From positions 2,313,901-2,377,900 of the forward strand of contig NZ_LT977071.1 of NCBI RefSeq assembly GCF_900250075.1: DNA of 64,000 nucleotides, written 5' to 3'. This document shows, one piece after another, positions 26,548 to 35,083 of this stretch. The DNA comes from Cupriavidus taiwanensis (GTDB taxonomy: Bacteria; Pseudomonadota; Gammaproteobacteria; Burkholderiales; Burkholderiaceae). A program made the position numbers and the translations under genes. The notes beneath the pieces were generated by a model. That model was not told the origin of the DNA. It worked only from the letters and a program-made list of their open reading frames with translations, and did not search any database. Each line of letters begins with the position of its first letter. The first letter of the stretch is position 1.

Positions 26548-26979
26548 AGCACCAGCAGTTACCTCTTTGATGGCGTCCCATCCAACCTCGGCCGATTTCG
26601 AGCTCTTGCACTGGAGCAGCTCTCCTTCTCGGCCCTTCAGAGCAACCACGTCGATTCCTCCATCCCCACCCCTCTTGGGCGTCACGGTGGCCTGGAATCC
26701 TTGCTTGTTCCACAAGAGGCAGCAGAAAACCTCAAATGCTTCACCATCCATGCGGTCGAAATCATCCATTGTGAGGTACCGCTTCGGGATGGCCTCGCCA
26801 GCACCACCTTCCTCAACGAGCTCCTTGAATCTTGCGTCATTACCGGCGCCATTCAGCATAGCCGTCAACCCTCCATCATCGAGGGCTGCTCCCGCCAGAC
26901 CTGCTTTGTGCTTGAGAAGCTCGTCCAATCTGACCTCAAAGGTGTTGAAGTCGTCGGCAACTACGGTCGGGCAATACAC
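26548..26979 (-). pseudogene. N-terminal/catalytic part of an Mrr-type restriction endonuclease
   Basis: The frame from about 26979 gives 144 residues ending in the Mrr catalytic domain: MDGEAFEVFCCLLWNKQGFQ, then GGDGGIDVVALKGREGELLQ and CKSSKSAEVGWDAIKEV. The metal-binding D (GGIDV), Q and K (LLQCK) pattern of PD-(D/E)XK Mrr_cat enzymes is intact. After KEVTAGA the frame leaves the family. The missing continuation (ARYQARF...) is found at 23447-23665 on the opposite strand. The start is unclear; the same frame stays open upstream of the GTG at 26979, so the N-terminus may also be cut. Confidence 0.7.
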
Positions 26980-27075
26980 GAAGCCATCCCGCTCCTGCCC
27001 AATGCGAAACGCCCAGTCGGTCGCTTGAGCCTCCTTGGAAGGGTGTGTATTTCCACGGACAGCTCATGATGCATG

Positions 27076-27296
27076 TCAGCGGCTACCGGCCTGTGTTGAG
27101 TGGCTGAAGGCAGCGTTGTAGGCCGCATAGAACGCCGCACGAGCTGGCTCTTTGGGGTAAAGACAACTGCTGTTGAACCACTCCTGACAGCCGTAGACCT
27201 TCTCATCAATTTCGCGAGTGTGGTGGGCTCCGATGAGCCCCCGCCAGATCCCATATGCCTTTTGAGGGACCGCGAGCCGCTTTTTCAAATGCGGCG
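27076..27296 (-). pseudogene. Fragment of a hypothetical gene
   Basis: About 73 residues (HLKKRLAVPQKAYGIWRGLI, then EKVYGCQEWFNSSCLYPKEP and NAAFSHSTQAGSR) look like the C-terminal part of a soluble protein. The 5' side runs into the degraded copy of the 22298 gene at about 27310, so the N-terminus is lost. It is encoded just upstream of the Mrr N-terminal half on the same strand. Confidence 0.4.
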
Positions 27297-27316
27297 ACCC
27301 AATCAGGCGCCCCGAA

Positions 27317-27500
27317 ATGGACGCCCGTTGGTGGAGTGCGGGTACGAACAAGCCAGACTTTGAATCCATCCAGGGCCTCTTGCAAGACTACGGGATGAAT
27401 CCATACCTGTACCTGCTGGGATACATCGGGCAGTATGTGACAAAGATGGTCCAGCAGGTACGGTCAGCGCTAGCGAGGCAGCTTGGCCGTGCCCGAGGTA
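27317..27500 (+). pseudogene. Degraded duplicate of the 3' end of the gene at 22298
   Basis: The frame reads WWSAGTNKPDFESIQGLLQD and LYLLGYIGQYVTKM, clearly homologous to DRWSAGISKPDFESVQDLLQ and LHLLGHIGQYVSKM in the complete gene. An internal block of roughly 40 bp is missing and the 5' two thirds are absent. DNA identity is still high over about 150 bp, so the duplication is fairly recent. Confidence 0.65.
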
Positions 27501-27694
27501 CCCGAGCCGGCAGCGACAAAAGTTCAGAAAGCACACCGAACGCTCGGGTAGCCATGGCAGGTCTTCAAGCAACTCACACATCCCACAGAGATTCACCACT
27601 CTGGCACGAAGGCCCCGTGTGCGAGGCCCGCCACAACTTAGCAAATCATGCGATTTCCGGAGAATGCGTTGGCACGATGCGTCGGTGATAGTGT

Positions 27695-28057
27695 TCACAT
27701 ACCCGGAGAGTCGACGCTGCCGTCTCCTACCATTCTTCGGCGCAGGTCCAGCAACTCCACTGTTACGTCGACCGTACAGGCAAGCCTCGCATCGAAGGTC
27801 GCGCAACACTCTACGAAGGAAGCAGCGGTCGCCGCCAATCCTGGCTCGCCAATCAATCGGTATCTCTTGCCATTCGCAGCCTCAGCGACTAGCCGCCGAA
27901 CATCCTTAAAGACGAGGGGTGGCGTTACCCAGAATCCGCCATTAGGTCCGAATTGGCCAAAGATGTGCCAACGCGGATGGTAAGTCTGCAATAGGCGCCA
28001 ATGTGTGACGCGAACTTCGTCTGTCTTGGCAGCCAGGAGAGCGATGACTTTCGCCAT
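27695..28057 (-). CDS. Small hypothetical protein
   Basis: This is a 120-aa protein starting MAKVIALLAAKTDEVRVTHW. ATG 28057 has a good AAGGAG ribosome site 7 bp upstream, so the longer frame from 28093 is not used. It contains a small beta-rich stretch (GKRYRLIGEPGLAATAASFV) that echoes the RRYTLIGQPG segment of the next upstream gene, so the two may be distant relatives. Function is unknown. Confidence 0.7.
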   Translation of the reverse strand: MAKVIALLAAKTDEVRVTHWRLLQTYHPRWHIFGQFGPNGGFWVTPPLVFKDVRRLVAEAANGKRYRLIGEPGLAATAASFVECCATFDARLACTVDVTVELLDLRRRMVGDGSVDSPGM

Positions 28058-28117
28058 GTTGAATCTCCTTTGATGCTCAACTGAGAACTCCACTCAAGCG
28101 AACCTACCCGCCGGCTA

Positions 28118-28462
28118 CTAAGTCGTAGGCGTGCCATCATCCGCATCCTCAGGTGCGAGATACTGCGAGCTCACGTTTGTCTGTTGCGTAACGTTGTTCG
28201 CGAGGGCCCAGATACCCCAGGTATGCATGCCGTCCGGGTCGTATCCGGGCTGCCCAATTAGGGTGTAGCGACGTCCGCTCCGAGTCTGTCCGGTCCGGTT
28301 CTGTATGTCGAAAGACGTGATTGCAGAACTCACGCGACCAGAGCCGCTTGCGATGGATTGGCCAACGAAATGGTGCTCACCTCGTTCAGTCTCAATGACC
28401 TGCCAACGGCGTAGCCCTATCTCGGGCTCCTCATTCACTGGCGCAACCGACCAAAAAGGCAT
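28118..28462 (-). CDS. Small hypothetical protein
   Basis: This is a 114-aa beta-rich protein (RRWQVIETERGEHHFVGQSI, then RRYTLIGQPGYDPDGMHTWG). It carries the same YxLIGxPG signature as the downstream gene, which ends 60 bp away on the same strand. There is no signal peptide or membrane segment and no known family. Confidence 0.65.
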   Translation of the reverse strand: MPFWSVAPVNEEPEIGLRRWQVIETERGEHHFVGQSIASGSGRVSSAITSFDIQNRTGQTRSGRRYTLIGQPGYDPDGMHTWGIWALANNVTQQTNVSSQYLAPEDADDGTPTT

Positions 28463-28815
28463 AGTGCCCCCATCGGGAGAACCGCAGCGCTAGATAGCCT
28501 TGATGATGGCTAAGGAGACAGTGTGTCGAGACACCGCACTCGTTCAAAGGTCCGAACGCATCGGGGCCTGTCAGCTGCGGATAGGGGAAATGAGCGCTGC
28601 CAGGAAGTAGTTCTACTTGTAGGCGACAGCGCGTGTGTGAGTCGAGTGTAGACCGTGTGACAACAGTTTCAAGGTTGGGCTGCCCTCTCATCTGCACCAC
28701 GCCAATGACGGACAGTCCCTGCCGCGAGGGACGCCTTTCGAAAAGACACCGCTGTTCCTTGCATTCTACGTTTTTTGGCCTAGTCTGTCGGTATGGTTTA
28801 GCACATACCGTGACT
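28463..28815. other. 353-bp gap without a gene
   Basis: This interval lies between two minus-strand genes. Open frames here are Arg/Ser/Cys-rich and unconvincing. It should contain the promoter for the small gene at 28462. Confidence 0.4.
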
Positions 28816-29322
28816 CTATCCGTCATGAACGTGCTGCTGCGCGGTCTTTTCGATGTCGGTCTGGTCAACGAACCGCTGAAGCATAGTGACAGGCGCTACC
28901 GCGGAGAGTTGCAGGAGCAACGTAAATGGAAAACTGCCAGATAAGATTTGCTGCTCAAGCTGCGTTGCACTCACCTCGAGGCCCAGCTTCAAGAACCGTT
29001 TGGCCAGGACGGTGTATGTCAAGCCGTGAGCTTCCAGCTCGCGAAGGAAAGTCCGGGAACACACGTCTTCCCATGACTCACGGCGCTTCGGCAACACCAA
29101 TTCATCGGGAAGGTCAGCTTGCACTGCAGACAGAAGCTGGAAGAAGAAGCTGCAACGAAAGGAGCCGCGCTGAACCTTACCCTCAACGGCGCGAACGGAC
29201 TCCTTCAAGGAGACGGCCGCAAGGCAGTCGACAAGTTGCTCGTACGACACGCCTTTTCGCACCAGCAAGCCGCGGGCGGTGCGCGACGCTAGCCGCGTCC
29301 ACGCTGTATCAACATGACTCAA
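28816..29322 (-). CDS. DUF6471-type protein with two repeats
   Basis: This is a 168-aa soluble helical protein built of two similar units of about 65 residues. Each starts with a W..L..R pattern and contains (V/L)(S/T)Y..L followed by a basic loop and a G(S)F...FLQL segment (KVQRGSFRCSFFFQLLSAVQ and QILSGSFPFTLLLQLSAVAP). The layout resembles the DUF6471 family, small helix-turn-helix-like proteins common in proteobacterial accessory DNA. DNA binding is plausible. Confidence 0.7.
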   Translation of the reverse strand: MSHVDTAWTRLASRTARGLLVRKGVSYEQLVDCLAAVSLKESVRAVEGKVQRGSFRCSFFFQLLSAVQADLPDELVLPKRRESWEDVCSRTFLRELEAHGLTYTVLAKRFLKLGLEVSATQLEQQILSGSFPFTLLLQLSAVAPVTMLQRFVDQTDIEKTAQQHVHDG

Positions 29323-29492
29323 GCGGTCCTCGCTGATGTTGTTGCCCTGTTAACCGTATACCGTTGAAACAGGGAATAGCCGACTCGTCCAAGCAGAAGT
29401 AAAGCCATCTCCGGCAGAGCCAGGCAACTCAAGAACGGTGCAGCGCATGCATTGTATCTGGTCCGTTCACCTGCGGACCACGATGCACGACG

Positions 29493-30044
29493 GTGTGCGC
29501 GCCCTCTTTTGCCAAGCTCTTCGTGTCCACTCTCTATCTCAATCCTGAGGGCATTCTTCACCCTCCGCATGCCGTTGCAAAACGGAACGCTGCTTCAGAA
29601 ACCTTCGCAGTCAACATAGCACTGTTCGAAGAGCTTTTGCTCACATCTCCGCCAACTGCAATCATCCTGCACAGTTGGTACATCCTGGAGGCGGGTTACC
29701 GGGACGCTCTATCCTGCTTGCCAAGCGCGACGCGCGCAAGCGTCATAGGCGCAACCCTTCCAGGCAACAGACTTCACCGATACCACCACCCTGTCGTGAG
29801 CGCTCGACGGGAATGGTTGCGTGCGGACCTTCAGCGCCGTCGCCCTCCTCATCCAATTCTTCTCGACACAGATTGGGGCCAAGTCCTGCCGATTCTCTCT
29901 GAGTCCAGCGTCATCATCGAAGCCCGAACTGACCTGGCCACCGCAATCCACGCGCTACGTACCCTTCTTTTGGATGGGGGCTCGGTCTACCGCCCAATCA
30001 AGCGAAACCGTGGCGGCCACAGGAATCGAGAGGAGCAGGCGTGA
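29493..30044 (+). CDS. HAD-like (SAK/RNA-repair type) protein, degenerate
   Basis: This 183-aa protein resembles the HAD domain of 'Swiss army knife' RNA-repair proteins. It has a first strand with GILHP (TLYLNPEGILHPP), a second motif around AIILHSWYILE, and RREWL...PILLDTDWGQV near the third and fourth motifs. The nucleophile motif DxDG is replaced by N-x-E-G, so phosphatase activity is doubtful. It is coupled by a 4-bp overlap to a second HAD-like gene. It may act as a binding or sensor protein. Confidence 0.65.
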   Translation: MCAPSFAKLFVSTLYLNPEGILHPPHAVAKRNAASETFAVNIALFEELLLTSPPTAIILHSWYILEAGYRDALSCLPSATRASVIGATLPGNRLHRYHHPVVSARREWLRADLQRRRPPHPILLDTDWGQVLPILSESSVIIEARTDLATAIHALRTLLLDGGSVYRPIKRNRGGHRNREEQA

Positions 30045-30496
30045 TGAGAGTTTTATTCTTCGTGTGCGACGGAGTGCTCCACCCTTCGTGCAAGGGAGTT
30101 CCGGCTCAGCACCGCCAGGCGACGGCAAGCAGCATCATGGACGCCGGCTTCTTCCAATGGTCGGCTCATTTGGCCGAAGCACTCCAGGGCTACAACGACG
30201 TCGTTCTTATCAACGAGTGCGATTGGGGCGTCAAGCTCAAGCAACGTACTTTCTTGCAATGCCTCGGGCCATCTGCCCGGTGGTTCGCCGGTGCTCTCGA
30301 CAGCAGGCCTACGTCGATTGAAGGCGCCAGAGCCCTCTTTCTTCATGTCACACATCCGACTGACTGGATGCGAATCCTCCCACGGCCTCAGCCAGCATAC
30401 GCCGAGCGCGTCCTTCTGGTCGACCCTAAACACGGTATTTCGGCGGCAGCGGCGAAGCAATCGCTCCACAGACACTGGCATAAAGAATCGGCATGA
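30041..30496 (+). CDS. Second HAD-like protein of a tandem pair
   Basis: This is a 151-aa protein related in plan to the gene before it: VLFFVCDGVLHPS at the N-terminus, NDVVLINECDWG in the middle and ERVLLVDPKHGISAAAA near the end. The first motif is V-C-D-G, so the first (nucleophilic) Asp of DxDG is missing while the second is kept. It begins at GTG 30041 or ATG 30044, overlapping the upstream stop. It is the last cargo gene before the transposition module. Confidence 0.65.
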   Translation: MMRVLFFVCDGVLHPSCKGVPAQHRQATASSIMDAGFFQWSAHLAEALQGYNDVVLINECDWGVKLKQRTFLQCLGPSARWFAGALDSRPTSIEGARALFLHVTHPTDWMRILPRPQPAYAERVLLVDPKHGISAAAAKQSLHRHWHKESA

Positions 30497-30950
30497 ACAG
30501 TATCACACCGATTATCTTCGATTAACGCTATTATGATTTGTTAATGCAAGTTGACGCATAGTATATTTTCCGCGAAAGCACGGGAAAACCCTCCCCGTAC
30601 CAAATAGTTTCGCAAAAAAACGCTTGCATAAATCGCCGATAGGCATAAACTCGGCTCACCATGGAGATGGTAATCATGGAACACAGGAAACCCCCACCGC
30701 ACACCACCTAACTAGACCTCCTGCGCTTAGGACGAGTCGTCAAGAACGTCGCCCGAAGCAAGCCCACTGCAAGCTCTTTTTGAGAAACTTCATATTTCTC
30801 AATGGACGACTATTTTCGCAACTCAGGACGTTAATCGTTTTGAGATGCCCAACTTTTGCCCGCAACCTCAAGAGCCTACGCGATTTGAGGAAGGCAAGAT
30901 ATTGCCAAGAGTATGACGCGCGAAACAACGCGTCTGGAATCTAGCTCGAA
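30497..30950. other. AT-rich leader of the transposition module
   Basis: This 454-bp stretch is much AT-richer than its surroundings and holds no convincing gene. The sequence at 30539 (TGTTAATGCAAGTTGACGC) has some likeness to the proposed right terminus TGTCAGCGTAAGTAATTCGC, so it could be an internal binding site or a left end. A palindromic CGCGAAACAACGCG lies at about 30919-30932. The tnsAB promoter should be here. Confidence 0.4.
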
Positions 30951-33743
30951 GTGAGTACGAAAATGGACCATGTAGAACTCTGCAAGCACGTGGAGAACAT
31001 CCTCTGCCAGATGAATATGCCAGAGGAGGGACGGCAGTATGTTCGCCACGTTATTAACAACGGACCTTCACGAACCGCGAAGAATCATTATGGCAACGTG
31101 ATGTCGCGATATCCAAGCAAGAAAATGAACCGTTTTATTTTGGTGGAAAGCATGGCGGGAGAATTAGCGAAAGCAATAGAGTACGAGAACGATGAAAGCA
31201 TCATTGCGTATTTCCCTCAGCCCAAAGAGATACAAGTCGACTATATCGACAAAAACGGCAAGCGTCGTGGGACAGGCCCTTATCACTCAGATTTTTTTGT
31301 CGTATCCAGAATGTCCGTTTATGTGGATGAGGTCCGAGATGATGCGCGGCTATATGCGCAAACATTAAGCCACCCCGACTCGTATTTCCGAGATGAAGGC
31401 GGGATAATCCATTTTATCCCCGCTGAGTCGGCATTTGGAAGAATGGGCGTACCTTACAAAATAGTAAAGAACTCGTCGATGAATACTCGACTCCTAACGA
31501 ATGCACGATTTCTTAAAGATTACCTTAGAGAGGATGCGCCGGAGATTCCCAGCGAAACACTACTGCAAATTACCCAGCTCTTACAGGAGCGGAAATATGT
31601 CTCGTATACAGAACTCATCGAGGAACACCGATTTACGGCGGACCACGTAATTGCTGCCATTGCGGGGGGATACGTTCACGTGAACCTCCATGTAGAGCGG
31701 CTCGATGTCCCATCGGATTTAATTATCTGCTGGGATGCCGCTACGTCGGCCGCCGTACGTGCTGCTCGTCAGAAAGAGCTGCAGCCGGTCTTACCGCTGC
31801 CGGGCCTGATGCGGCTCCGTTCCGGGGCCGTCATTCGGTACGAAAATGTTGAGTACACAGTTGTCATGTGTGGAGAGCGCCAGCTACATGTACGAGACAA
31901 AGACGGATACATCTCAGTGCTGGACTTAGAGTCGGTTTTAGCCCTAAACGACCTTAATGAGATTTCTTCGGATGCAGTCGGAGTGCCACCGAACGCAAAG
32001 AAGATGTTACATGATTTCGGCTCCGCGCAATGGGCACGAGCAGAAGCACGGCTAAAGGCTCTCGAGACTTGGGACCTTACCGCATTCTCCAGGAGTTCAC
32101 TCGAAGGTTATGCCCGCAAAGTACGTGGCATGGAAAATCAGCTAGACCGCCTGATTGCCTTAATGGACCACATCCCGAATCGGGGAAATCATCACTCGCA
32201 TTTCCCAAATGAGGCAGAAAACAAATGCCTCATCGAAGCCATGAAATGCTACAACTCTCCTGAACGCATGACGAAAAGGGGAGCGTATGCAGTGTATTCA
32301 AAGCTAATAGAATGCCATACAAAGAGCACTGGAGAGCCCCTTACGCCCAGGTCGTACCAAACATTCTGTAAAAACTGCAAGGATTCAGAAGATATTTTGC
32401 GAAGAGAAGGCGAAAAAGCCGCATATCAGAAATATCCTTTGGATTCGCTCTTCGCTCAGCCGTTTCCAGTCCACGGAACAAGACCGCATGAGGTCTGCTA
32501 CATCGACCACACCACCATACCTCTTGCCACAACAGACCTTGATGGCGTGGACCTCGGTAAGCCGCACATAACGCTCGGCGTGGATGGCGCGACCCGGCAC
32601 AGGCGTGCATTTTGGGTCTCGTACAACCCGCCGAGCGCCGCTTCCGTCCTTATGGTACTCCGGGACTACGTTCGTCAGCACAAACGCCTTCCAACAGTTC
32701 TCGTCGTAGATAACGGCAAAGAATTCCACTCTAACGAGCTTATTTGGTTCTGCTATCTCTACGGCATCGAACTTCGCTATCGGCCACCCAGCCAGCCGCG
32801 TGGTGGTGCGGTCGTTGAGCGAGCGCTTGGCGCAACCCAGGAGGAAGTGATTCAACAGCTTCGGGGCAATACGACCAATATGGTGGACCCGAGAATGGTG
32901 TCGCGGGCGGTCTATCCGTTCGACCGCCGCGTATGGACGCTGCCTGCGCTCTACTTCATGTTGGATGAGTACTTTTTGCAGTACGCCGACCGGGTCCATC
33001 CTGCGCTCGGCATGAGCCCTAATGAGAAGGAGAAGCGGCTATATAAGGAAAGCGGTCGCCGAGAACACACCCTCGTACGATTTGATGAAAACATAATGTT
33101 GCTTACATGCCCTCATACGGAAAATTGGTTTCAACTCGTTAATAACAGGCGTGGAATATATATTTACGGCCAATTCTACTGGCACGAGACATTCAGAAAA
33201 CTCAAAAAAGGAACTCGCCTTGAGGTTCGAGTAGAGCCGTGGGATGCAAACGTACTATATGTATGTGTAGAAAAGCTTGGCTGGCAGTGCGCCATTATTC
33301 GCAACTTGGCGCCGTATCGCGGCAGGACGAATTATCAGATTCAACAATCATACAGAGAAGCTGCCCGAGCCGCAAATCAGCTATCCAAGAGAGATATCGG
33401 CTCCAAGAAAGTTCTGACTGAGAAGGCAGAATTGTTCATACCCGGTTCGTTTGATGAGCGCATGACGAGACAGCAAGCCGAGATGGGTTACCTGGCTAAA
33501 AAGATTGGAATGTTTATTGCCAGTTCCAAAGCCGCAAAATTTCTCGAAAAAACCACTGCGGACAACATTGACTCACCTTTCGGGGAGCTGCGGTGGGGCC
33601 AGAAAGATGATTTCGCTGAAGAAGTGGAGAGCGCAGCAACGGAGTCGGAATCCGCAAAGAAGTCGGATGACAACAGTGACTTCAGCGTACCCCATCCTCT
33701 GCTCGATGAATCCACACTTCGTGCATTTCGCAATTATGTGTGA
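30951..33743 (+). CDS. tnsAB: TnsA-TnsB fusion transposase
   Basis: This is a 930-aa protein. Residues about 30-200 form a TnsA-like endonuclease domain: VES (Glu66), the QP segment at 90-91, HSDFF (Asp114) and DEVRD, where the usual catalytic E-V-K is E-V-R (127-129). A linker region includes a helix-turn-helix-like stretch. The TnsB/Mu-type DDE integrase core follows: Asp519 (YIDHTTI), Asp587 (VVDNGKEFHS) and Glu623 (GGAVVERALG). A Mu-transposase C-terminal beta barrel lies near 690-770. TnsB joins 3' ends to target DNA and TnsA cuts 5' ends. GTG 30951 or ATG 30963 may start it. TnsAB fusions also occur in some CRISPR-associated transposons, but no cas genes are here. Confidence 0.93.
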   Translation: MSTKMDHVELCKHVENILCQMNMPEEGRQYVRHVINNGPSRTAKNHYGNVMSRYPSKKMNRFILVESMAGELAKAIEYENDESIIAYFPQPKEIQVDYIDKNGKRRGTGPYHSDFFVVSRMSVYVDEVRDDARLYAQTLSHPDSYFRDEGGIIHFIPAESAFGRMGVPYKIVKNSSMNTRLLTNARFLKDYLREDAPEIPSETLLQITQLLQERKYVSYTELIEEHRFTADHVIAAIAGGYVHVNLHVERLDVPSDLIICWDAATSAAVRAARQKELQPVLPLPGLMRLRSGAVIRYENVEYTVVMCGERQLHVRDKDGYISVLDLESVLALNDLNEISSDAVGVPPNAKKMLHDFGSAQWARAEARLKALETWDLTAFSRSSLEGYARKVRGMENQLDRLIALMDHIPNRGNHHSHFPNEAENKCLIEAMKCYNSPERMTKRGAYAVYSKLIECHTKSTGEPLTPRSYQTFCKNCKDSEDILRREGEKAAYQKYPLDSLFAQPFPVHGTRPHEVCYIDHTTIPLATTDLDGVDLGKPHITLGVDGATRHRRAFWVSYNPPSAASVLMVLRDYVRQHKRLPTVLVVDNGKEFHSNELIWFCYLYGIELRYRPPSQPRGGAVVERALGATQEEVIQQLRGNTTNMVDPRMVSRAVYPFDRRVWTLPALYFMLDEYFLQYADRVHPALGMSPNEKEKRLYKESGRREHTLVRFDENIMLLTCPHTENWFQLVNNRRGIYIYGQFYWHETFRKLKKGTRLEVRVEPWDANVLYVCVEKLGWQCAIIRNLAPYRGRTNYQIQQSYREAARAANQLSKRDIGSKKVLTEKAELFIPGSFDERMTRQQAEMGYLAKKIGMFIASSKAAKFLEKTTADNIDSPFGELRWGQKDDFAEEVESAATESESAKKSDDNSDFSVPHPLLDESTLRAFRNYV

Positions 33744-34015
33744 GTAACTGAAATGTTCAAGGACACGCCCCCAGACCGGCCCTCAATCCGGCTACACAGC
33801 GCCACCAGCGGGTCGCGCTTCGCGGGCCAACAAGCCGTCGTTCTGTCCCGGCAACTGGCAAACGTCTCAATCTCCATTGAGAACATCCCAATGCCAGAAA
33901 AGACGCCGAAATTCAATTTTTGTTGACGTGACCATGCACGGCGAATTCGCGATGGATAAACGACCCGGAACAATGGTCAAACTGTAAACTGAATAAATTT
34001 CATTTAGGAAACATC

Positions 34016-35071
34016 ATGTTTAGGCGGAACCGAGAATATATCCACCCAGAGCTTGACGCGATACTTACTGCAAGCAAAAAAAGGCGTGAAGAATGGTTCA
34101 ATAAACTAACCATTTCACATCGAAATCTTGGCGTCGCCCTTCAGGACATCCTAGAATGTGTCCAGCGCAATAAAAATACTAGATTCATATTTTTTATCGG
34201 AATGACCGGCGCCGGAAAAACAAATCTAGCCGAAAATGCTTTAGCGGATGCCCTTGCAGATTTATGGGGAGACGGGGCAGGCGCAAAGAAACCGTTTATG
34301 TACATCCCAGTGGAAACTAATAACGAACATACATTCGCCTGGAAAAATCTATTCAGCGATATTATGGAGCAAGGCTCAGCCGTTCCAGCTGAATTCATTC
34401 GCGAGCCATCCGACTCACATGGAGTTATACGGTACGCAAGCAACAGTCGATTAACTCTTGGCGCCCTCCGAAAAGCAATAAAACGCATGGCAGACCAAAG
34501 AGCCTTAAAGGTAATCATCTTTGATGAGGCCTACTATTTTCTTCGGCTTCGGTTCGACAATCTTGATGTCATGGACACTGCAAAATCCTTCGCCGAACAA
34601 ATAGACGTGAAGCTGCTTTTCATTGGAAGCTATGAATTACTGGAACTTTCAACACTCTACGCGACCCAAATTCGCCGCACTGAGGTTGTCCCTTTTTTTC
34701 GATATGATACGAAAAACAAAGCCGAGATGAAGGAATTCACAATAGTGGTAGAAAAGTTCGCATCGAATTGGCCCTGCAAAAGCATCCCAAATTTTCCGGC
34801 TGCAGTCGAGGAGTTGGCAGATGCATCTATGGGTGGAGTCGGCCAACTCTCAGTAATTCTGTCAAACTTCCTGGGTTACCAGCTTCGCAGCAAGGCCGAA
34901 GTATGGACGCCCATTATGTTCGGTAGAGCGTTAAAGGCAACAGCTCTTGATGAAGAAATGCGCGACCAAATAATAACAGGGGAAGCCGAGCTCAGGCGGA
35001 AATATAGCGTCAAGAACTATTACTGCACGAATAAAGGTATCTCCGCCATTGGGAAAAAGCTGGCATGTTAA
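34016..35071 (+). CDS. tnsC: TnsC/TniB-type AAA+ ATPase
   Basis: This is a 351-aa AAA+ ATPase that links target selection to the transposase. Walker A is GMTGAGKT (62-69) and Walker B is VIIFDE (166-171), followed by a sensor-like IGSYELLEL segment. The C-terminal 100 residues should contact TnsAB. The 272 bp between tnsAB and this gene hold no gene. A short upstream sequence AGGAAAC supports ATG 34016. Codon use and AT content match tnsAB, unlike the GC-rich flanks. Confidence 0.92.
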   Translation: MFRRNREYIHPELDAILTASKKRREEWFNKLTISHRNLGVALQDILECVQRNKNTRFIFFIGMTGAGKTNLAENALADALADLWGDGAGAKKPFMYIPVETNNEHTFAWKNLFSDIMEQGSAVPAEFIREPSDSHGVIRYASNSRLTLGALRKAIKRMADQRALKVIIFDEAYYFLRLRFDNLDVMDTAKSFAEQIDVKLLFIGSYELLELSTLYATQIRRTEVVPFFRYDTKNKAEMKEFTIVVEKFASNWPCKSIPNFPAAVEELADASMGGVGQLSVILSNFLGYQLRSKAEVWTPIMFGRALKATALDEEMRDQIITGEAELRRKYSVKNYYCTNKGISAIGKKLAC

Positions 35072-35083
35072 TATTTTTCAGAC

